A stretch of 9,007 bases of DNA, from positions 1 through 9,007 of the forward strand of contig DBUL01000173.1 in NCBI GenBank assembly GCA_002307905.1. The letters are read 5' to 3'. Every line of letters begins with the position of its first letter. Positions within the stretch are counted from its first letter, which is position 1. This document shows, one piece after another, positions 1-6,478 of the stretch. The stretch is from Rhizobiaceae bacterium UBA1291. GTDB lineage: Bacteria > Pseudomonadota > Alphaproteobacteria > Rhizobiales > Rhizobiaceae. Position numbers and translations under genes: made by a program. Below the pieces are notes generated by a model. The model was given only the letters and a program-made list of their open reading frames with translations, was not told the origin of the DNA and did not search any database.

Positions 1-31
1 CCCCCCTCCCCCCCCCCGGGGGGGGAGAGGG
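1..31. other. C-tract/G-tract palindrome at left edge
   Basis: The window opens with six C, one T, ten C and then eight G, followed by AGAGGG. Positions 4-17 and 18-31 are reverse complements apart from one pair (C9 against A26), making a loopless palindrome of 28 bases. The rest, to position 86, is G-rich (a GGCC-GGAA-GGCC mini-hairpin at 30-41 and a second AGAGGG at 42-47) and holds no gene. The tract lies just past the 3' end of the solute-binding protein gene, so it could be read as its terminator, but there is no T-run. A loopless foldback of homopolymers at a sequence end is also what an assembly or sequencing artefact looks like. I cannot tell these apart from sequence alone. Confidence 0.6.
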
Positions 32-86
32 CCGGAAGGCCAGAGGGGGAGACAGCCATCCTGGAACCCGGTCTAGCTACCGTCCC

Positions 87-1610
87 TCATTCCTCCCAAT
101 AGACCTCGGTCAGCACGTTGGACGGAATCGGTTCGTTTTCCCACAGTCCCTTCAGCTTCTTGTCCCAGATGCCGAGCTTGGGCATGACGAACAGGAACAG
201 CGCCGGCACGTCCTCGGCGAGGATCTTCTGTGCCTCGCCATAGAGCCTGTCCTGCTCGCTCGTGTCTGCCGTCGCCTCTACCTTCTTCAGGATGTCGTTA
301 AAGGCGGGGTTTTTGTAGCCGAAATAATAGGGATCGCGCGTATAGATGTCGATGTCCATCGGCTCGGCATGGGCGACGATGGTCATGTCGAAGTCGCGGC
401 CCTTGAACACGTCCTGGACCCATTTGGCCGGGAACTCGGTCGGCGCGATGTTCATCGTCACGCCGATTTCAGCAAACAGCGCCTGCATCACCTGGGCGGA
501 ACGCGGCGCATAGGCCATCTGCGGGGTCTTGATGGTAAAGGTAAAGCCGTCCGGATAGCCGGCCTCGGCCAGAAGCGCCTTCGCCTTCTCCCGATCGTAA
601 GGATAGGTGCCGGTCAGGTCGAGATAGCCGCGGTCGTTGGGCGTATAGTGGCTGCCGATCGGCGTGCCGTATCCCGACCAAGCTCCATCGACGATCACCG
701 ACCGGTCGATCGCCATCATCAGCGCCTGGCGCACGCGCTTGTCGTCGAACGGCTTTCGCTCGTTGTTCATACCGGCCACGACCTTGAGTTCGGTATTGCC
801 GATCACGGTCGCGAGTCTCGCGTCGTCCTTGAAGCTTTCCACCAGTTCCGGCGCGCCGAACTCCGGGAAGGCATCAACATCACCGGATTTCAGCGCTGCA
901 GCCTGTGCCTGCGGATCGGCGATGAAGCGGAAGGTGACCTTGTCCAACTTCACCTGGACGTCTTCGTTCCAGTAGTCGGGATTGGCGGAAAGTTCCACCT
1001 TGTCACCCTTGGCCCAACTGACGAACTTGAACGGGCCGGTGCCGATCGGCGTGGTCTTAGCCTCAGTCGCGCTCTTGGTGCCGACGATGACCGATGAGGG
1101 CCAGCCGAGCCAGTAGAGCAGGCTGCCGGCGGGTTCCTTCAGCATTAGCACTAGCGTTGCTGCATCCGGCGTTTCGATCGTGTCGATGGCCGCGAAGAAA
1201 CGCTTCTGCGGATTGACGCTGTCGGCGCCGCGAGCGCGCTCGAGCGAGGCCTTAGCCACAGTCGAATCGAAGGCCTCGCCGTCATGGAACTTCACGCCCT
1301 CCTCAAGCTTGAAGGTATGGGTCAGGCCGTCCGCGGAAATCTCCCAGCTCTTTGCCAACTGTGGCTTGATCTTGCCGTCGCGATCGATGGTGACCAGACC
1401 CTCAAAGACGTTCTGCCAGGTTACCTGGCCGATCGCCACGGGCGCGGCGATCGTCGGGTCGAGGCCGGTCGGCTCGATGGTCATGCCGAGCGTCAGGTCC
1501 TTCTGGGCGGCCAGCGCCGGGCCGGAGACAAAGACGGCCACGGTGGCGGCAAGTCCGAGAACCACGCTGCGGAGGAAATTGCGCCTAACGGCAAGCAAGG
1601 CATTGGTCAT
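87..1610 (-). CDS. ABC transporter solute-binding protein, family 5 (peptide/opine/sugar type)
   Basis: This is a periplasmic ligand-binding subunit of a DppA/OppA-type ABC importer (SBP_bac_5 family), 507 residues, the usual length. Residues 1-34 form a signal peptide: a basic start with Arg-Arg at 9-10, a hydrophobic core, and a PALA-AQ cleavage site. The mature protein opens with the family pattern of a beta strand followed by EPTGLDP, and then shows LAKSWEISADGLTHTFKL, the GVKFHDGE stretch and PIGTGPFKF, all typical of the family. I chose the ATG at 1610 because AAAAGGAGAA lies five bases upstream and the signal peptide begins there; the reading frame continues upstream without homology-like content. 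The ligand cannot be read from the sequence: despite the peptide-transporter label, rhizobial members bind peptides, opines, sugars and other solutes. Permease and ATPase partners, normally downstream, would lie beyond the left edge. The nearest upstream gene on this strand is the DUF982 gene, 246 bases away, so it probably has its own promoter; ATGATA at 1649-1654 reads TATCAT on this strand, a weak -10 candidate without a good -35. Confidence 0.93.
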   Translation of the reverse strand: MTNALLAVRRNFLRSVVLGLAATVAVFVSGPALAAQKDLTLGMTIEPTGLDPTIAAPVAIGQVTWQNVFEGLVTIDRDGKIKPQLAKSWEISADGLTHTFKLEEGVKFHDGEAFDSTVAKASLERARGADSVNPQKRFFAAIDTIETPDAATLVLMLKEPAGSLLYWLGWPSSVIVGTKSATEAKTTPIGTGPFKFVSWAKGDKVELSANPDYWNEDVQVKLDKVTFRFIADPQAQAAALKSGDVDAFPEFGAPELVESFKDDARLATVIGNTELKVVAGMNNERKPFDDKRVRQALMMAIDRSVIVDGAWSGYGTPIGSHYTPNDRGYLDLTGTYPYDREKAKALLAEAGYPDGFTFTIKTPQMAYAPRSAQVMQALFAEIGVTMNIAPTEFPAKWVQDVFKGRDFDMTIVAHAEPMDIDIYTRDPYYFGYKNPAFNDILKKVEATADTSEQDRLYGEAQKILAEDVPALFLFVMPKLGIWDKKLKGLWENEPIPSNVLTEVYWEE

Positions 1611-1720
1611 GAAAATTCTCCTTTTCTTGACGTAGGTTCCATTCTGGCATGATAGTCCGTGACGCAGTGCGAAAGAAACACTGGCATCTCGCAGGCGCCC
1701 GCACAATGTGGTTTTTCTTA

Positions 1721-1741
1721 TCTGATGGAGTGGAGATCAGA
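1721..1741. promoter_or_regulatory. Operator-like inverted repeat upstream of the solute-binding protein gene
   Basis: TCTGAT at 1721-1726 and ATCAGA at 1736-1741 are exact reverse complements separated by nine bases, in the 246-base gap between the DUF982 gene and the solute-binding protein gene. It ends about 110 bases before the start codon. The size and symmetry suit a dimeric regulator, but no regulator gene lies beside it and six-base arms occur by chance, so this is only a candidate. Confidence 0.3.
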
Positions 1742-1856
1742 CTCTGGAGCCCCAGCGCCGGCCTTTGCCTTGGCAGATTGATCGGACGGCGCCGTACGAG
1801 GTCGCAGCCAGGGGAAGTGCCGCAGGGCGTTTTCGTCAGCGTGGTGGGAATTTCAC

Positions 1857-2126
1857 TCAGGCAATGGTCTTGCCGGACTCTTCGGCGAGCATGCCTGCTT
1901 GGCGGGCTGCGGCGATGAAGGCCTTGCGCGCGACGTCCGCCGCCTCGTCGGTCTCTATCGCCAGGCGACACCAACGCGTGGCCCGTTCATAGGCGAAACC
2001 ACTGCGCGTCGGCCACTCTTGCTCCAAAAAATAGAGGGCATCGTAGGGTTCGCGAAAGGTCCTGGCGAGGCCGGATTGCAGGATGAGTTCGATCGGGTCT
2101 GTCCAGGTCGGATGGGTGTCGTTCAT
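1857..2126 (-). CDS. DUF982 family small protein
   Basis: This is an 89-residue protein of the DUF982 family, common in multiple copies in rhizobia and of unknown function. The family pattern is visible: Trp at residue 8 followed by Pro-Ile, a central stretch ending in EQEWP (35-39), then YERATRWCRLAI, and a C-terminal helix VARKAFIAAARQAG (65-78). There is no signal peptide or membrane segment, so it is probably cytoplasmic. I chose the ATG at 2126 because GGAG lies six bases upstream (2133-2136) and the family usually begins shortly before the Trp-x-x-Pro motif. An in-frame ATG at 2138 would add four residues, and the frame stays open further upstream without family-like sequence. It sits on the same strand as the kinase, 127 bases downstream of it. 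No role in sugar use is shown; it may be present simply because these genes are widespread. Confidence 0.82.
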   Translation of the reverse strand: MNDTHPTWTDPIELILQSGLARTFREPYDALYFLEQEWPTRSGFAYERATRWCRLAIETDEAADVARKAFIAAARQAGMLAEESGKTIA

Positions 2127-2172
2127 GGCATACTCCATTGCGCCAACCGAACACACAAGTGGGGCAAAAGTT

Positions 2173-2192
2173 CCGCGGCAGTTCTGCCGTGG
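2173..2192. promoter_or_regulatory. 20-bp palindrome between kinase and DUF982 genes
   Basis: CCGCGGCAG and CTGCCGTGG flank a central TT; the nine-base arms match except for one pair (G2175 against T2190). It lies 47 bases upstream of the DUF982 start and about 60 bases past the kinase stop. The near-absence of a loop favours a protein-binding site for a dimer. Read on the minus strand it could also fold as an eight-pair stem with a four-base loop, followed by AACTTTTG, which would make a weak terminator for the kinase transcript. Confidence 0.4.
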
Positions 2193-2198
2193 ATTCAA

Positions 2199-2218
2199 TT
2201 GTTTGTGATTGTTTGTGA
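2199..2218. repeat. Two tandem copies of a 10-bp repeat
   Basis: TTGTTTGTGA occurs twice in direct, perfect tandem immediately beside the 20-bp palindrome, between the kinase stop and the DUF982 start. The T-rich unit stands out against the GC-rich surroundings. It may be replication slippage or part of a regulatory region; nothing more can be said. Confidence 0.6.
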
Positions 2219-2253
2219 TGCCGCCGTCGCAGTGCGGCAGCCCTGCAAAGCCT

Positions 2254-3129
2254 TTAGTTCGACAGTTCCTCGGGCTCGTCGGCCCAATCGGGTCTTTCCG
2301 CCGCATCGCGCGCTTCGAGCCATTTCGCCGTTGCTTCCCCGGCCCATTGCGCCGCCTGCACCAGGCTCTCGCCGTTTATCAGGGCATGGAGCAGGGCGGC
2401 GCTGAAGCTGTCGCCGGCACCGATCGTGTCTCCCGTCGAAACGGCGTGGTTCACGCCCACGTCCTGGCGGTTCTTGCCATCATACAGGGTTGTCTCATGC
2501 GGCCCATCGGTCAGCGCGAGATGCTTCAGCCGGTCGCCGCAGATCCGCATGGCCGTCTGCCAGATTTCCTCCAGCCCCAGGCCGGGAAAGTCGGCCCTCG
2601 AGCCGACCATGATATCGGCCGGGCGAGGGCTGGGCGTTCCCAAGGGGAACTGCGAGACCACGAGCGGAGCGGCTTCCAACGAGCGCAGGATGTTGTCGCA
2701 CAGGCGGGTGCCGTTGACGTAGAAGGCCTCACCCTCGATCGCTGTCGGAACAGAGAAGCTGCGGCTGATCCGCTTCACGCCAGACAGGATGGTGCGTTCG
2801 CCGTTGGGTTCGAGCAGGATATCGGCGCAATCGGTTTCGCCGTCGGATATGCCGACATGCGACAGGTCGTAGTGCTTGGCGGTCAGCATGTCGAAAGCCC
2901 AGCGACCGTGACCGTCACTGCACAGCGTGGATACCAGGCAGACCGGACGCTTGAGATCCATCAACCGCCGTGCCGTATAGTAGCCGCCGCCGCCCAGCCT
3001 GATACGGCGATCCGACCAGGTGATCCGCGCGCCGGAGCGCAGCGGCGTCATCAGCCGCCAGATGCGGTCGTGATTGATATGGCCGATGACGACGACGGAG
3101 TGTGCTGTGGCTGACGGGAAATCGGGCAT
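2254..3129 (-). CDS. PfkB-family carbohydrate kinase
   Basis: This is a 291-residue ribokinase/PfkB-type kinase, expected to transfer phosphate from ATP to a sugar or related hydroxyl in the cytoplasm. It begins with the usual first strand (VVVIGHINHD, 12-21). The sugar-binding glycine motif is at 46-49 (GGGG followed by YYTA), the nucleotide-loop strand ends in LTDGP (206-210), and the PfkB signature DTIGAGDSF is at 234-242 with Asp240 as the probable catalytic base. The first glycine motif departs from the usual GG-x3-N-x-A, with Tyr-Tyr-Thr where Asn is common, so the substrate may be unusual. The start at 3129 is fixed by the first strand of the fold; its ribosome-binding site (AAAGG, about 11 bases away) is weak. 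It is divergent from the ThuA/ThuB pair, 193 bases apart, and the two may share regulation. The substrate is not identifiable. It is a different protein from the IolC kinase in this window and lacks the DUF2090 domain. Confidence 0.88.
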   Translation of the reverse strand: MPDFPSATAHSVVVIGHINHDRIWRLMTPLRSGARITWSDRRIRLGGGGYYTARRLMDLKRPVCLVSTLCSDGHGRWAFDMLTAKHYDLSHVGISDGETDCADILLEPNGERTILSGVKRISRSFSVPTAIEGEAFYVNGTRLCDNILRSLEAAPLVVSQFPLGTPSPRPADIMVGSRADFPGLGLEEIWQTAMRICGDRLKHLALTDGPHETTLYDGKNRQDVGVNHAVSTGDTIGAGDSFSAALLHALINGESLVQAAQWAGEATAKWLEARDAAERPDWADEPEELSN

Positions 3130-3194
3130 GCCTTGCTGTCGCCTTTCTGATGGGCTCCGGATGCGAAGCGTTCAATCGCAGGTCAGCAACATGC

Positions 3195-3218
3195 CCTTGC
3201 GGCAGCATGGCGGCAAGG
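3195..3218. promoter_or_regulatory. Inverted repeat in the kinase/ThuA divergent region
   Basis: The 193-base region between the divergent kinase and ThuA genes (3130-3322) should contain both promoters, but I see no convincing -35/-10 pair. Its clearest structure is CCTTGC at 3195-3200 paired with GCAAGG at 3213-3218; two further pairs inside the repeat (3202-3203 with 3210-3211) follow one mismatch. It could be an operator or a leader hairpin. No copy of the IolR-like palindrome seen near idhA and iolC occurs here. Confidence 0.25.
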
Positions 3219-3322
3219 ACCGGTTCCATCAAGGGCGGCCGGCAAGGTTTATCCTCACTCAACGCGCTTCTTGCGGAACCGGGTATGGTCCGATTTCATT
3301 TCGGTAAGGAGCATCTTCGCTC

Positions 3323-4132
3323 ATGGCTCAGCAGGAGGAGATCGACGTGAAGATCAAGGCGGTTGTCTGGGGTGAAAACATCCACGAGCACACCAGCGAC
3401 GTGGTTCGGGGAATCTATCCAGACGGAATGCATTGCACGATTGCGGCGGCGCTCAACGCCGGAGACGGCATTGCGGCGACGACCGCGACACTGCAGGAGC
3501 CGGAACACGGGCTGAGCGTCGAGCGGCTGGCCGCGACCGACGTGCTGCTGTGGTGGGGCCACAAGGACCACGGCGCCGTTGCCGACGAGGTTGTCGAGCG
3601 TGTCGCACGCCGCGTCTTCGAAGGCATGGGGCTCATCGTTCTCCATTCCGGCCACTTCGCCAAGCCGTTCAAGCGGCTGATGGGTACGCCCTGCGCGCTG
3701 AAATGGCGCGAAGCCGGCGAGCGGGAGCGGATTTGGACGGTCAATCCGGGGCATCCGATCGCCGAGGGCATCCCGGAAGACTTTGTTCTGGAAAACGAGG
3801 AAATGTATGGCGAGTTCTTTTCCGTGCCGGAGCCGCTGGAAACGGTATTCATCTCCTGGTTTGCCGGCGGCGAGGTTTTCCGCTCCGGGCTGACCTGGCG
3901 ACGTGGCGCGGGCAACATCTTCTATTTCCGCCCGGGCCACGAGACCTATCCGACCTATCACGACGCCACCGTGCAGAAGGTCATCTACAATGCGGTGAAA
4001 TGGGCCTACAATCCGCGTCCGGCCTATGTCGGCGTGCATGATGCCCCGAACGTTCCCGTCGGTCAGGCGCTCGAGCCGATCACCGAGCGCGGGCCGAAGC
4101 TGCACCAGGCCGGCGAAGAGGGTTACAAGTGA
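3323..4132 (+). CDS. ThuA-family trehalose-utilisation-type protein
   Basis: This is a 269-residue ThuA-family protein with a glutamine-amidotransferase-like fold (PF06283). Conserved blocks are WWGHKDHG (77-84), LHSGHF (107-112) and RPGHETYPTYHD (203-214), rich in His, Asp and Glu. In Sinorhizobium meliloti and Agrobacterium, ThuA acts with ThuB in using trehalose and related disaccharides through 3-keto derivatives. Here the substrate is unknown, because none of the thuEFGK transporter genes lies beside it. Two starts are possible. The ATG at 3323 has AAGGAG 11 bases upstream. A GTG at 3347 has a perfect AGGAGG (3333-3338) eight bases upstream and would begin directly before the conserved first strand (IKAVVWGENIHEH); it gives 261 residues and may well be the true start. 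The longer frame is reported so nothing is lost. Its stop overlaps the start of the next gene, so the two are translationally coupled. Confidence 0.9.
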   Translation: MAQQEEIDVKIKAVVWGENIHEHTSDVVRGIYPDGMHCTIAAALNAGDGIAATTATLQEPEHGLSVERLAATDVLLWWGHKDHGAVADEVVERVARRVFEGMGLIVLHSGHFAKPFKRLMGTPCALKWREAGERERIWTVNPGHPIAEGIPEDFVLENEEMYGEFFSVPEPLETVFISWFAGGEVFRSGLTWRRGAGNIFYFRPGHETYPTYHDATVQKVIYNAVKWAYNPRPAYVGVHDAPNVPVGQALEPITERGPKLHQAGEEGYK

Positions 4133-5184
4133 TGATGCCGATCCGTCTTCTCGTCCTTGGCTCGGGCGGCATGGCCAACACCCATGCGATGAATTTTGCC
4201 ACGCTTCCCGATGTGCAACTGGTCGCGGCGGTCGATGTCGATATCGCCAAAGTGCGCGCGTTCGCCGCGCGCCACGACATTCCGAACACCTTTACGTCGC
4301 TTGACGAGGCGATCGTCTGGGGCGAATTCGATGCCGTGACCAATGTAACCCCGGACCGCATCCATCATCCGACGACGCTTCCCCTGCTGGCCGCCGGGAA
4401 GCATGTGATGTGCGAGAAGCCGCTCGCCGAGACCTATGCCAAGGCGGACGAAATGGCGACGGCGGCGGAAGCCTCGGGCCTGGTCAATATGGTCAATCTC
4501 ACCTACCGCAATGTGGCGCAGGTGCAGAAGGCGCGGCAGATGGTGATCGATGGGGAGATCGGCCGGGTCCGCCATATCGAGGCGTCCTACCTGCAGAGCT
4601 GGCTGGTCTCCAAGGCCTGGGGCGACTGGACGAGCGAAAGCCAGTGGCTCTGGCGTCTGTCGACCAAACACGGCTCGAACGGCGTGCTCGGCGATGTCGG
4701 CATCCACATCCTCGACTTTGCCGGCTTCGGCGCGGCAACCGAGATCGACCATGTCTTTGCTCGCCTCAAGACCTTCGACAAGGCGCCAGGCAACCGGATC
4801 GGCGAATATGATCTCGACGCCAATGACAGTTTCACCATGACCGCCGAATTCACCAACGGTGCCATGGGCGTGATCCACGCCAGCCGCTGGGCGACCGGTC
4901 ACCTGAACGAGCTCAGGCTCCGGGTATATGGCGACAAGGGCGCGCTTGAGGTCATCCACCGCCCAGATGCCTCGAAGCTGCGCGCCTGTCTCAAGGAGGA
5001 TGTGGAGACGGCGGTTTGGCGGGAGATGGAGGTCGACCCGGTCGAAACGAACTATCAGAAATTCATTGCGGCGATCCGGGAAGGCCACACGGAGGAACCC
5101 AGCTTCCGTCACGCAGCCAACCTGCAGAAGATCCTCGACCTTGCCCTGATAACCGAGCGCGAGCGGCGGGAACTTGCGGTGTAG
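4132..5184 (+). CDS. Gfo/Idh/MocA oxidoreductase, ThuB-like sugar dehydrogenase
   Basis: This is a 350-residue NAD(P)-dependent dehydrogenase of the Gfo/Idh/MocA family, cytoplasmic. The Rossmann nucleotide loop is GSGGMA at 10-15; the catalytic-lysine motif CEKPLA places Lys96 in the active site; GDVGIHILD (187-195) supplies the conserved Asp188 and His192 next to the substrate. Its partner is the ThuA-like protein: the ATG at 4132 overlaps the ThuA stop codon in TGATG, with GAAGAGG a short way upstream. A GTG at 4129 and a second ATG at 4135 are also possible, changing the protein by one residue either way. In rhizobia ThuB with ThuA converts trehalose and sucrose isomers into 3-keto sugars, so oxidation of a sugar or glycoside hydroxyl is the likely reaction. 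It could also be an inositol or sugar-alcohol dehydrogenase, given idhA nearby, but IdhA in this window carries the better inositol-dehydrogenase signature. Confidence 0.92.
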   Translation: MMPIRLLVLGSGGMANTHAMNFATLPDVQLVAAVDVDIAKVRAFAARHDIPNTFTSLDEAIVWGEFDAVTNVTPDRIHHPTTLPLLAAGKHVMCEKPLAETYAKADEMATAAEASGLVNMVNLTYRNVAQVQKARQMVIDGEIGRVRHIEASYLQSWLVSKAWGDWTSESQWLWRLSTKHGSNGVLGDVGIHILDFAGFGAATEIDHVFARLKTFDKAPGNRIGEYDLDANDSFTMTAEFTNGAMGVIHASRWATGHLNELRLRVYGDKGALEVIHRPDASKLRACLKEDVETAVWREMEVDPVETNYQKFIAAIREGHTEEPSFRHAANLQKILDLALITERERRELAV

Positions 5185-5195
5185 GCGGCCGGAAC

Positions 5196-5256
5196 ACCTT
5201 CTCCGCGTCGGGGAGAAGGTGGCGCGCAGCGCCGGATGAGGGGGAGGCGAAGCCTC
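5196..5256. repeat. REP-like rhizobial intergenic palindromic element
   Basis: Three hairpins lie in a row between the convergent ThuB-like and idhA genes. The first has ACCTTCTCC (5196-5204) paired with GGAGAAGGT (5212-5220) around seven bases. The second has GGCGC and GCGCC (5221-5233) around GCA. The third has GAGGC and GCCTC (5244-5256) around GAA. The run from the first stem through GGATGAGGGG matches the form of an interspersed repeat I know as very common between genes in rhizobia and related alphaproteobacteria. It fills almost the whole 90-base gap and may help end transcription from both sides. Confidence 0.75.
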
Positions 5257-5274
5257 GAAGGATGGCGCGAAGGC

Positions 5275-6270
5275 TCAGTAGGCGACCTTGACGGCCGCCT
5301 TCTGTTCCACTGATTTCAACGCAGCATCGGCGAGCATAAGCGCGATCAGGCCGTCCTCGGCCGAAGGCGAAAGCGGTGTGCCCTTTTCCAGGCTGTCGAT
5401 GAAGGCCGAGATTTCGGCGGCATAGGCCGCCGTGTAGCGGGTCATGAAGAAGTCGTGCAGCGGCGGGCGGGTATAGCCGTCCTTGGTGGCGATCTCGATC
5501 GACACCGGCCGCTGGTTTTCCGCGGAGACGGCGCCCAGCGAACCATGCACCTCGATGCGCTGGTCGTAGCCGTAGGAGGCGCGGCGCGAGTTGGAGATCA
5601 TCGCCTGGCGGCCGCTCTTGGTCGTCAGGATCAGGCTTGCCGAGTCGTAGTCGCCGAGTTCGCCAATCTTGGGATCGACCAGAACCGAAGCCGAGGCCAT
5701 TACCGTGTCGATCTCCTCGCCGAGCAGATAGCGGGCCATGTCGAAGTCGTGGATCGTCATGTCGCGGAAGATGCCGCCGGACACCTTGATATAGTCCGCC
5801 GGCGGGGCGCCCGGGTCGCGGCTGGTGATCGTCACCATCTCGACCTTGCCGATAGAGCCCTTGTCAATCTCCTTGCGCACGGCCTGGAAATGCGGATCGA
5901 AGCGGCGGTTGAAGCCGAGCATGACCTTGCCGCCGACCTTGCGCACGGTTTCCAGGCAGGCGCGGGCGCGGTTGACGTCGAGGTCGATCGGCTTTTCGCA
6001 GAAGATCGCCTTGCCAGCCTTGGCGAAACGTTCGATCAGGTCGGCATGGGTGTTGGTCGGCGTGCAGATGATGACGGCGTCGATGTCCTTGTCAGCCTCG
6101 ATCTCGTCGATCGTCTTTACCGCCGCACCGGAAGCCGCGGCGATCGCCCTGGCCGCCTCGGGAAAGGCGTCCGCGACGGCGGCCAGTTTCGCCCGCTTGT
6201 CCTCGGCGATGGCACGCGCATGTACCTTGCCAATCCGTCCGGCGCCCAAAAGGGCCAATCTCGTTACCAT
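5275..6270 (-). CDS. idhA: Inositol 2-dehydrogenase
   Basis: This is a 331-residue Gfo/Idh/MocA enzyme that oxidises myo-inositol to 2-keto-myo-inositol (scyllo-inosose) with NAD+, the first step of inositol catabolism. The nucleotide-binding loop is GAGRIG (9-14). The conserved active-site set is present: Lys93 in CEKPIDL, and Asp170 and His174 in FRDMTIHDFD, matching the Lys/Asp/His triad of Bacillus subtilis IolG. GFNRRFDP (119-126) is typical of inositol dehydrogenases. The ATG at 6270 has GGGAGGAG six bases upstream and begins the first Rossmann strand; the open frame upstream lacks family-like sequence. The gene is divergent from iolR, with a 208-base shared region containing operator-like palindromes, so repression by IolR is likely. 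The rest of that region on the idhA side is GC-rich leader, including a perfect 12-base palindrome GCCACCGGTGGC (6355-6366) of unknown meaning. A scyllo-inositol preference cannot be excluded. Confidence 0.93.
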   Translation of the reverse strand: MVTRLALLGAGRIGKVHARAIAEDKRAKLAAVADAFPEAARAIAAASGAAVKTIDEIEADKDIDAVIICTPTNTHADLIERFAKAGKAIFCEKPIDLDVNRARACLETVRKVGGKVMLGFNRRFDPHFQAVRKEIDKGSIGKVEMVTITSRDPGAPPADYIKVSGGIFRDMTIHDFDMARYLLGEEIDTVMASASVLVDPKIGELGDYDSASLILTTKSGRQAMISNSRRASYGYDQRIEVHGSLGAVSAENQRPVSIEIATKDGYTRPPLHDFFMTRYTAAYAAEISAFIDSLEKGTPLSPSAEDGLIALMLADAALKSVEQKAAVKVAY

Positions 6271-6388
6271 GGTCTTCTCCTCCCTTGGTCGCCTTGCCGA
6301 ACCGGCCTCAAGCGCCCTAAACACCGTTCGCGCGTGCCCTCGTTCTCGCTCCGGGCCACCGGTGGCGGTACAGTGGCGCAGGCCGTCG

Positions 6389-6408
6389 AATGGAGCCAAA
6401 TCTCCATT
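6389..6408. promoter_or_regulatory. Candidate IolR operator 1 (idhA-iolR region)
   Basis: AATGGAG at 6389-6395 and CTCCATT at 6402-6408 are perfect seven-base inverted arms around six bases. The spacing equals the GGAA-N6-TTCC palindrome that I recall being reported for IolR of Sinorhizobium meliloti. A palindrome with the same outer arms lies before iolC at 7321-7340. It sits downstream of the proposed idhA start point and upstream of the proposed iolR promoter. Confidence 0.62.
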
Positions 6409-6426
6409 TGGAATATACATTCTATT
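6407..6426. promoter_or_regulatory. Candidate IolR operator 2, weaker (idhA-iolR region)
   Basis: TGGAA (6409-6413) and TTCTA (6420-6424) form imperfect arms around six bases, matching GGAA-N6-TTCC at seven of eight positions. Its centre is 18 bases from that of operator 1, and it covers the -35 of the proposed iolR promoter, which would allow IolR to repress its own gene. Confidence 0.45.
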
Positions 6427-6436
6427 TTGCTAGATT
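6408..6436 (+). promoter_or_regulatory. Candidate iolR promoter
   Basis: TTGGAA (6408-6413) and TAGATT (6431-6436) are 17 bases apart, four of six matches to each sigma-70-type hexamer, in the only AT-rich stretch of the intergenic region. It would give a leader of about 35 bases for iolR. The -35 lies within operator 2. Confidence 0.4.
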
Positions 6437-6456
6437 GCGATATCGTTTGTGTCAAG
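6428..6456 (-). promoter_or_regulatory. Candidate idhA promoter
   Basis: On the minus strand CTTGAC (6456-6451) is followed after 17 bases by CTAGCA (6433-6428), resembling the CTTGAC-N17-CTATAT promoter form of Sinorhizobium. The -35 is exact and the -10 is poor. Transcription would start near 6421, inside the operator cluster, leaving a leader of about 150 bases before idhA. Confidence 0.35.
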
Positions 6457-6478
6457 CGGCATTGCGGAAAGGACAGTC

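Noticed and set aside
1633..1647. AATGGAA (minus strand) just before the binding-protein gene, resembling half of the IolR-like operator
   Set aside because: The second arm is absent: six bases on, the sequence is TCAA rather than TTCC or CTCC. A half-site is not enough to place this gene under IolR.
1645..1686. TGGCAT sequences on the plus strand, as possible sigma-54 -24 elements
   Set aside because: Neither is followed at the right distance by a TTGC-like -12 element, and both point away from the binding-protein gene.
3296..4105. A 269-codon minus-strand open frame opposite the ThuA-like gene
   Set aside because: The plus strand has conserved ThuA blocks and a coupled downstream gene; the antisense product has the low-complexity composition of a shadow.
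4129..5184. Calling the ThuB-like gene a second inositol dehydrogenase
   Set aside because: Its coupling to a ThuA-family gene and its overall form fit the ThuB group better, and idhA already carries the inositol-dehydrogenase signature. Substrate cannot be settled from sequence, so no gene symbol was given.
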